Shown piece by piece: positions 55,391 to 64,000 of a stretch of DNA of 64,000 bases. Below the pieces are notes generated by a model. That model was not told the origin of the DNA. It ran no database searches and saw only the letters and a program-made list of their open reading frames with translations. The stretch is taken from contig JAJKFL010000004.1 in NCBI GenBank assembly GCA_021186555.1, positions 26,192,406 through 26,256,405 on the forward strand, given 5' to 3'. Source of the stretch: Reticulitermes speratus. Lineage: Eukaryota > Arthropoda > Insecta > Blattodea > Rhinotermitidae. Position 1 is the first letter of the stretch. Every line of letters starts with the position of its first letter. The position numbers and the translations under genes are program-made.

Positions 55391-55480
55391 TTAATTATAA
55401 CGTATAGATTTTTGACAATGGTTTTACATGAGTAATGTCATGCAAAACCATTTTCAAAAATCTCTACCTTACAATTATAG
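55391..55480. repeat. Imperfect long hairpin
   Basis: The arms 55,407-55,431 and 55,438-55,462 pair at 23 of 25 positions around a 6-base loop, and pairing continues weakly outward to about 55,391 and 55,480. It could be a small foldback MITE or a precursor-like RNA hairpin. Confidence 0.75.
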
Positions 55481-55499
55481 GAACTTGTTTTGACCAAAA

Positions 55500-56700
55500 G
55501 GCCGAGTGCGTAACGGTGCAGGAGGTAGGGCTGTACATAGTCCCAAGACAATTGGAAAGCTACTTCCATTAAGTATAAACATGCTTTCGGTCTAAACTAC
55601 AAAGAACAACAGCAATACGAAAGTAGAACGACAAGACGACGTAATTAAATTCGCAGTATGACGCCTTGTAAAAGGACCAATTTCACTTTCTTCTCCAGCA
55701 CTGAATAAAATCCTATTTATAATGGTATCCTTAGTACAAAATTGTAAAGCACGTTTCACTCTTACTAGTCTCTTTTCGCACAAGCAGGAAACGCCGCTAA
55801 TGACCTTATGACTTGGCAATGTCACGTGAGCTATCCGTTCGTTCGCACGTAATGTGCATGTATACGATATCTCGATGAGCAGTTGCGTTTAGAATCCTTT
55901 CTAAAGTCTATCAGTCAAATTTAATTTTATTCAAGTTGTACAATGCCGCGTATCAACTTACATATTTGAAAGGATTAACAAATTTGAAATATATCCACCT
56001 GAATATTATAAACTAATTGATACTCTAATAAAGATAATAGAACTTTCTATACAAGAAAATAAGCCACTCGATACCATATTAAGTCAGTTTCATCCACCTT
56101 TCGATCATAACAACGTACCTAAGACAATATTCTCACATCTCCTTCTCGGTCTGCCACGTGGACATTTTCCTGGAGTTGTCCTTGCAAGCAAAGTGCATGC
56201 ATTTCTGTAGGGTAAATGTTGCGTAACTGGCGAGAACGTATCCGCTGGAACCTGTATCCATTAAAAATGCACTTCCTGTTTTGAACACATTTGTTTATTG
56301 GTTTCAAAACAATGATTATCAAATACTAAAAGTGAAATTCTTGAACATATGTGTGCGCAGTATTAGCCCGTATGTACTGTCTTTAGTCTGAAGGTCTGCT
56401 CGGCGCAGTCGGCCCGTCTGTCACGTGTATCACCACCAGAACAATTTCTTGCATTTCTGTGAAACGTTATGTGGCAGTCACTCAGTATCGATTAGTGATA
56501 ACACATGAGTTTAGCCGGTGTCAGCCAATTAAGTAAGACGAAATTTTATTTGCTGGTTTATACGCCCAAATTTCGATATGGGGAACAATGAATTTAACAA
56601 TTATTGAATCTAAGAAGTTATTGTGTTATAATATATGCCTTATGGAACTAGTGCATGTTTCAGAATCCCATACATTTTTATCACCTTACTCTATGAAAGA
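55500..56700. other. Gene-free stretch
   Basis: No supported gene or element. The ORFs at 55,592-55,825 and 56,119-56,322 have no recognisable domain. Confidence 0.35.
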
Positions 56701-56715
56701 CAGTCCGTTTTGGGA

Positions 56716-56990
56716 AGCTGATAGTCCCTTAGCTGGTTACGACATTACTCGCGTTTTGCGAGATCCATATTTCTAGCTTTACCATATTAAAAGCAGCCTA
56801 TAACTGGACCCCACACTGAAATAATAGAATCGAATCAATACTGTCACGTCACATTTAAGACTCATTTTAATACTGTTCTCCTATCTAACTTGTTGACACT
56901 CATGCGGTCTCTACCCATTCAGGCTTTCGGAATAAAATTTGGACGGCTGTGTTTATGCACATCTCTCTTATGTACAAGACAAGGCCCTGC
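56716..56990 (-). mobile_element. Non-LTR retrotransposon relic
   Basis: GAAGCTGATAGTCCCTTAGC and the segment from 56,830 (TACTGTCACGTCACATTTAAG) align in order with 7,918-8,190 and with 1-190. This shows one repeat family in the same orientation. Coding content is lost. Confidence 0.4.
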
Positions 56991-57017
56991 CATTGCCCCT
57001 TCTTTAATTTGAGCAAC

Positions 57018-57041
57018 TTAATAATAATAATAATAATAATA
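57018..57041. repeat. (AAT)n microsatellite
   Basis: Seven to eight AAT units. Confidence 0.85.
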
Positions 57042-57049
57042 TGCAGTAA

Positions 57050-60000
57050 AGCGTACAAGTCATGAAGGTTTTAAATTTGTACTTGTTCGAGCACACCAAT
57101 CATAATGCAAAAAAAAAAAGGGAAGCCTATTATTTACGTAACTTCAAGTCTATTTTTCATGAATCGTTATTGCTAGACGAATAAACGTTGACTTGACGAA
57201 CGTTAGTATGCGTGCCTATTAGCGTGTGGCTTATGAGGACGATGTTAGTTGATTGGCAGAAGTATAGTTAAATAACGGAAAGCAGGGCTGAGGATGTACG
57301 TTGTGCGAGGATAACGAGGTTGGTTTAGAAGTGACCGGAGTTAAAACTGAGTAATGCCTTCTGTAAGTTTTTGTTTCTCGGCAGCAACAGAATTCACGGT
57401 ATAATCCTAACATGAAGATAGTGAAAAAATCTTTCGAAAATTTAACAAAGCTAAAATATTTCGAAGCAATTGCAAGAAGTAAAAATTACATTCATAAAGC
57501 ATTTCAGAGCCGATTAAATTCGGGCGTTACTTGCAACCGTTCTTTTAGAGTATTTTATCTTTCTGGGTTCTGCCTAAAGATTGAAACTGAAAATTTTGTT
57601 TTTAACTGTAGTTTAATGTGGTGTGAAACTTTATCTCCCATCCGAAGGGAAGGGCAGTTGAGGAAACCAATTGTACCAAAACTAGGTAAATTAGCAGGAG
57701 GATGGCTAATGCATAATAAGTAGTTCAATATTCATGTCCGTATTATAGTGGGGAGCTCTCTGTCTGAAGAAGCTGAAGGATAGAAAGAGATCGCATGTGC
57801 GGATAATATTAAAATGGATCGCCAAGAAACAACATATGAAGTATTCACGTGGTTCAGAGTAGAGTTCAGTGAAGGGCTCTTGTAGGTATGGTAATGGACC
57901 TTCTGGGTTCCATGAAAGACATATATTACCTGGGTAGCTGAAGTAATGTCAGTTTCTCTACGTATTCAGTGTAAATGTGTGTAGATTACATAGTAATAAT
58001 TTGTGCTTGTGTGCAGAACGGTACGAACACGGCGATTGCTCAAATTTATACACAGGTTGCCCTTTGAAATATAACATCAGTTTGCAGGTTTGTCACACGG
58101 ATTATCACGAAATCACCCAGACAGTAACATACCTCATTAAGGCCTACTTTCAATTCAGGTAGTAAGACGGATCCCTGTCTTCATTTACGATCCGTTTAAG
58201 TAGAATTACCAACCGAGGAAGTGTAGATGGATTGTAATGACTTGTGGCACACAAGCAGGGTCTGCCACGTGTACAAAAACTGACGTGATAAAGGCTGGTG
58301 TGGACCTTGACATAGATTGTTAGCAGCAGTGCTAATTAGGATCGGGAGGAGGGCTTATGGTGTCACAAGTGTGCTGTGGATATCACATGCTCCACGTGGG
58401 TCTGATAGACGACACCGTTTTTGATCTGTGTATTTTAAACTTCCTGACAATAATCATTCTACTTTAATCTCGGATCCAATGTTTGCTCTATTTACTCTTC
58501 GTATCTTGTTTTCAACGCTACTTGGTATTCTGAAGGTAATTTAACTCATACTAGCGGCATCTTCTTTCCGTGTGATTGCTGTTGAGTTTCGGATGTACGT
58601 TCGCACAATAATTACCACCAACTAATGAAGTTGGTCTTCACTAAGCCGGAAACGACCTACAGACATCTAACTGTATTCTAATTAAAGCTAAGAACTTAAT
58701 TTAAAATATAGCGTTTAGGAAACTATAAATTTATGTCCTTTAAGTGGGGGTGAAATTTGGGATTTTACACTAGAGGAGGAGCGTGGCTTGAGCGAATTTA
58801 ACGCTACCTTTAAGAATAAGATTTATAATTTGTGGATGAATTAATACTAGGGTTACATTGGAGAATAATACTAAAATGGATGTTAAAGTAGTGAATGTGA
58901 GGTTATTGAAATGGATTCGCGTTCGTGCAGGATATGGTATAGCCGCGGGCTCCTATAAACTCAGTTCGCATTGCATAAAGTACGGAAACACATTTTTGAC
59001 CAGCTGAGAAACTGTTGGTTGCTAAGGACTTTCTGTGCCCCGTGAATCTATTCACGTCCGATATTGCTACCGTTACAGTACTTGTAATACCTTCCTTGTG
59101 CCTTCGAACGATTGTGAGCCAAGTTCTGTCACATTGTTTTCCTGTTGCAGTGGAAGTTGAACAGGGGGCTTATCAATTCTTACTGCACGTGAAACACAAA
59201 AAAATACTGTTTCTCAAATAACAGTTCAAATTTAGCCGCACGGGCACGCTAGACTTTAAGAAAAAGCAAGAAAGATAGCAAATTATAAAAAACTGTTAAG
59301 ACATTATTCCATAAATCCACATTCTAAAGTCTAAATCGCCATAAAACAACGCCTGTACAAACACCGTTATCTTCAACTGCAAAGTCGGCCTTTTCACGTT
59401 TCAAAGAAGTGAAACATGACTCATGCCGGATGATTTCGCTTTGCACTTGGAAGGTGATATTAGGTTAGGTTTCCTCTTTTCTCTTTGAAAAAATCCTGGA
59501 CCATCAACCTTTTATAGAAAGTATTGTGTGTCTGTGGTTTTTCACGACGTGGCAGTCTGCAATCTGGTAAATGGTTACCAATATTTCGCGGGAAATTGCT
59601 GCCTCCAGCTTCAGATTAGAAGTGAGAATATACTCGTATATTTATAAGATTAATTTTAAGAACCATTTTTCCGGAAAAAAAACTTTAGCTAAGAGTGGGT
59701 TCTTTTTCTAGTAAGGAAATATATTTGAAAATTCAGAGTACTATCGAATCAAATTTAAGTTTTTTGTTGAATCGTGAAAATTATGCGTAACAGGCTAATA
59801 TATTTATTGCATATTCAGTGCCAGAGCTCCCTTTCACATTGTATCTTTCACTTAATTACAGTTTCATGAAACCAAATTCTAAATTTATTAAATAATTTAT
59901 GTAAGTATAATTCTCCACCAAAACTCTCTGTGAGTACATGGAGCATTCTGGGAAAAGAAAGAAGTAAGTAAATATATAAAATCAAAATAAGGATACGTAA

Positions 60001-61400
60001 AGAAAAAAGTAGGACCTGGCGAATAGTTTCAAAACAAAATGACAATTTTATTAAACATTTTAAGACTAGTAGTCAGAATAAATATTTGAGTAGAAGCACA
60101 CTTTTTCTTGACGATGGAAAACTTCACACAGCTGACGTAAAGCATTTTGAAGGCACGTGCAATGAAGCTCAGTCCTCTGTTCATAAACAACCGTAACTTA
60201 ACTTCCTTGATACCTTCGTAAGCTGCTAACAAATAAATTCTCTCAATACGTCGGTTCAACTACAATTTTAACAACAAGTAATTTGTATGTAGTCTGCAAC
60301 AAATAGAGCAGAGAAGCCTTAGAAATATACCCAGTCATATTTCGTTTGGATACGTGCGCCTTTTCGGGAGTTTAATGACGCCTATTATAGAATTTTACGT
60401 CAGTGAAAATTTGGATTGTGATTTTGCGTGTTGCGACGCTGCGTAATTTTGCAGGTGGCTACTACCCTTTCTGTGGAATCTGTCTTGATTATTTACCTTG
60501 CCAAGATAGAGGCATCAGATTATCCCGAAAATGAGGTATCTACCTACATGATTGGCTACATAGTATTATCAAAGAAAACGGACAAAATCTAAACCTCAGT
60601 CAACTGTTCCGAATTTCAAGACACTTGAAAAATAATTTGCACAGTGCATTACTAAGTTTTTGCGTTGGTAGAAAATTTTATATTCAGCAGAAATTGTGAA
60701 GTAATTAATGTATGGCACACCTGAGGTTTCTAACAAATATTTGTCGTTTACGCTGTAATTAATTAAAATGTTTTCAAGTGGAAAGTAAAAAGATTTGCGG
60801 GCGAGCAAGTCGGCTGAAGAGGTAAACGTTTATAACTGTGTTTTTTCGTCGGTTTCTCTTTCCCTTCAGGCAAATTTGGGGATATTACTTCGAATTAGGC
60901 TACGACCGCATCCTTCTACATTCTTTCCCATTCATTATTTACGATTATCCTACCATTCGACGCCATATATTGTGAGATACTGATAAATGTTAATGAAATC
61001 ACGTACACTGAATACTATAAAATGAATACACTGCACTGCACTTGAAAGTTAGGAAAGAAGGCGAAGACAGGAAAGGTTTCAAGTAAATAGAAAAAGCTGA
61101 TAAAGTAATTGAAACTGTAAAATAAAACGTGAGTGATAATTTAAAGCAATTCGTGAAGAAAGTTAGTGGGTTGTTTATGAACGTACGCTAATAAGCCGTG
61201 ACGAAAACTATGCATTAGACAGCGTGCAAATATTAAAACTTCCCGAGGGATACAGGTAGGCAAATGAAAAGTAGATTAAAAAAAAGAAGGAAAATCGGTT
61301 CTGCGAAGATGAAAACTGCGACTTAATTCTGTTATTGGGAGGACAATATTAAATAAATCATTACATTGAAGATAAACGGAAATATTGTAATTACTGTCAT
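57050..61400. other. Gene-free stretch
   Basis: The 103-codon ORF at 57,412-57,723 and the smaller ones have no family resemblance or splice context that I can support. No SINE or other named repeat is seen over these 4 kb, unlike the rest of the window. Confidence 0.35.
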
Positions 61401-61416
61401 TATTTTTAAACACAAA

Positions 61417-61497
61417 TACAGGCATACACAAAAGAATGGTGCGGTTTTAATAATGTTCACTATTAAAACCGCACCATTCTTTTGTGTATGCCCTGTA
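61417..61497. repeat. Near-perfect 36-bp hairpin
   Basis: The arms 61,417-61,452 and 61,461-61,497 are complementary apart from one extra G in the right arm, with an 8-base loop. It is far better matched than its AT-rich, decayed surroundings. Confidence 0.93.
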
Positions 61498-62144
61498 CTA
61501 TGAATATTCTCATATCGTACTCGTAGGCAACGGGTCAACGATACTGAGTCAGTTGTATCCACCTTAATATTATCTCCTGTCGCCTTCTCAGTTTTCCAAG
61601 CGGTAACATTCCAAGATGCTTCCCCACAAGTATTCTGTGTTATGGCTATGGTAGATAACTACATGGGACAAATTCGTTCATGGAAAGCTGGTAAAAAATT
61701 TGCTTTAGAAGCACACGATAATATTACGGATATAGGCAACTAGCAACAGTGATCGCTTTGTGCATTAAGCGATTGTCAGACAACGAAACAACGATGGTAT
61801 ATATCGATTAGCACTAAATCCGATTATGGACCACTACAAAAGGAGAAACCGATGAAGGGACTTTATGCAGGGCTGGTAATCTAGGTAAAGGGAAGACGTA
61901 AATATCTCTTGCGATTAAACCTTTAAATTTTAATGACCACTTCTTTGCACCACCATGATTAATATTCAAAATTCATACATTTTGCCGACAGAGTGCATTT
62001 ATGTGTTTTGTACGGATCTCAGAACAAACAGCGATTTTCAAACTACACTACATTAACTGACTGCTTTTAATAATCGTGAAGCAGTGTGTTTACTGCGCGG
62101 TGTAAACTGAATCTTTAAATAAGATTCAGGTTCAATTTTCGTCT

Positions 62145-62360
62145 TTGGTCCGTGCCCTGGCTCAGGAGGTTATTCGCCGACCTGTCACTACGGATTACCA
62201 GATTCGAGCCTGGGTCAGTCCGTGAGAGATTTGTAGTGAACAAAGTGACACTGGGATGGGTTTTCTCCGAGTACTTCGGTTTCTTCCTGTCAGTATAATC
62301 CAACCCATGCGTCATACTCATCTTCGTCAAAATGTTGCTCTTACCAGAAGGACAAACGGG
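62145..62360 (+). mobile_element. SINE family B copy
   Basis: The head CCTGGCTCAGGAGGTTATTC, B box AGATTCGAGCCTGG and body TCCGTGAGAGATTTGTAGTG match family B. The tail is degraded and has no clear poly(A). Confidence 0.78.
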
Positions 62361-63305
62361 AGAATCCGGTAAAGCTTCCAAAAAGTAATGCTCTTCCGGA
62401 AATCGGGAAGCGTTGGCTATGCAAGTAATTTCACTATTTTTTGTCTCTAAAGGTTTAAAGCAGCATAATTCTACACACCACCCAGTTCACATTCTAAACA
62501 GTATAGGAAGAAAATATCAGGAGAATATTAATAGAAAAACGCTTGTTAACTCCATTTTCCTCTCCTTCCAAAGAAATGCAGTGCACAACCTTCCGACGTC
62601 AGGTCTGTCATGTGAGAATAGTCTAAAAAGGAATCAGCAATAAAGTATGGAAGTATTTCTATGATTATATTATTACAGGCAATGATAATCACTTTAATTT
62701 TATTAAGTAAAAGCCATATCTTGTGATAAAACTGTTAATAGAGTGTATTCGTTTGTTAATGAATAACTGATGTTTTCCCCCTTCCCATTATCATGACGCT
62801 AGATGGCATACGAAGTAAATAATATTTACTGCCTTACTTATCTCTTCATTTCACGTACAAGGCGTGTTTCTTGTTGACGCACAAGATAACTTAGCACTTC
62901 TCTAACGTCCAATACGATTCTTCGTTCTAATAAATTAACCAATGAAGCTCAACCTTACAGATCGCACCCAGTCGCGTGACGTGTAGCGTGACGTGAGCAT
63001 ATAAACATGACGTCATTTCAATGTTAAAGGTCAATGTTGGGTAAGTGCCATATTCTTGTGACCTCCGATCATAAATGTTGAGCATAAAACATTAGAATTT
63101 AGGTTTTGTTTATCTTTCGTTTCGTTTTTTTCCACACAGCACACTGTACACAGCCAACGTCACGTGGAGATAAGAACGGAGGTTTATCTCACTTAAGGAT
63201 AGTGGTTATCGAGGGCCAGACAGTGTAGAATCGCGACAACTCTTTCATAACTGTGATGGAAATAAATTAGAAGACCTACTGTCCTTTAAATCGACTCAGC
63301 CTCTA
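62361..63305. other. Gene-free stretch
   Basis: No gene or named repeat is supported. CGTGACGTGTAGCGTGACGTG near 62,975 repeats CGTGACGTG, a CRE-like GTGACGTG motif, but no adjacent gene was found. Confidence 0.3.
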
Positions 63306-63307
63306 AC

Positions 63308-63480
63308 AGAAATGAGTACCAGGAATATTTCCTGGGGGGTAAAGGCGGCCGGTGCGTAGGGCTGACAACCTTACCACCTTCATGTGCCGATTGTCTAGAA
63401 ATCTGGGAGCCTCAACCTCCTGGAACCCTAAGGGCCTGTCGAGGCCTGTAATGGGATTCCTTTACCTCTACTGTCCTTTA
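63308..63480 (+). mobile_element. Degenerate SINE family C fragment
   Basis: GAGTACCAGGAATATTTCCT, GGGGGGTAAAGGCGGCCGG and a tail-like segment ending near 63,480 resemble the 3' half of family C. 63,481-64,000 shows nothing. Confidence 0.45.
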
Positions 63481-64000
63481 AGTATTTCATTCTTTACAGT
63501 GGTATTTATAAATTTGCTAACCTGGTTACATACATTAATTATGCCAGCATAACTTCCCTCAACATTACGATACTAGATATAATCTTCAAGTTTCGCATTT
63601 TCGACATAACATTCTTTCGTACAAAATTTGTAGGCGTTTTCATGATATACCCCCACAAAAATGTTCATCTGATTAGCTACGTTGATTCATTATTTATCGG
63701 CATGAACCTAAAGTTTAGTTGTGATTTCGAACGGCCGATCTGTTCTATATTCTACACAAACCAGATTAATATAACTTGCATAATTTCAGTAAATAGTGAC
63801 AAACACTATTCCAAAGGCCTACTTAAATAGAGTTAGCATCATTAAGGCTTAGAAAGTTCATATGGCTGTATCGTTGACGGGAGAACAGCAAAAGCGGAAC
63901 CATTCCGAAGCAAAACTAAATGCATGAGTTACTGTCTTATTGAATAGATTTATAGTTCCGCATATCTACTAGCATTATTGTTTTCTTTAATTTTTTTGAA

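Noticed and set aside
57412..57723. 103-codon ORF starting MKIVKKSFENLTKLKYFEAI
   Set aside because: It looks somewhat protein-like at the start, but no family, splice site or conserved motif supports it. Kept as unassigned.

Overview
This is eukaryotic DNA with introns, many decayed transposons and no operons. The single confident gene is an insect-like DNAJC3 (P58IPK). tRNA-derived SINEs, Jockey-like and other non-LTR relics, hAT, mariner and pogo-like DNA elements, a Penelope-like fragment and a CpG-poor gene domain together suggest an insect with a large genome. A polyneopteran such as a cockroach or termite is my best guess, but the lineage is inferred and not proven. Layout: 1-18,500 is intergenic, with relatively frequent CpG. 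It holds three tRNA-derived SINE families (called A, B and C here), relics of one non-LTR reverse transcriptase family, and a GIY-YIG endonuclease fragment of a Penelope-like element. 18,500-36,100 is CpG-poor and contains the DNAJC3 gene on the minus strand. Its 11 coding exons run from the ATG at 35,931 to the stop at 23,213. I joined them by hand with canonical GT-AG junctions into an open frame of 488 residues: a signal peptide, TPR repeats, a J domain with an intact HPD, and the family's usual C-terminus. A perfect ER stress response element, CCAAT-N9-CCACG, lies about 120 bp upstream of the start codon. The introns carry SINEs, foldback elements and a nested insertion of a palindromic mariner inside a hAT element. 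36,100-41,200 stays CpG-poor and holds a 5'-truncated Jockey-like reverse transcriptase and one orphan candidate terminal exon on the plus strand. 41,200-64,000 is intergenic again, with a second, more decayed Jockey-like relic, SINEs, hAT and pogo-like MITEs, and several striking hairpins. Functionally the window is about one ER-lumen co-chaperone gene whose promoter carries the signature of unfolded protein response control. Everything else recognisable is transposon-derived. I found no CRISPR, no bona fide tRNA or rRNA gene, and no clear undescribed multi-gene system. The best leads are the ERSE promoter, the nested palindromic mariner, the hammerhead-like motifs and the near-perfect 36-bp hairpin near 61.4 kb.
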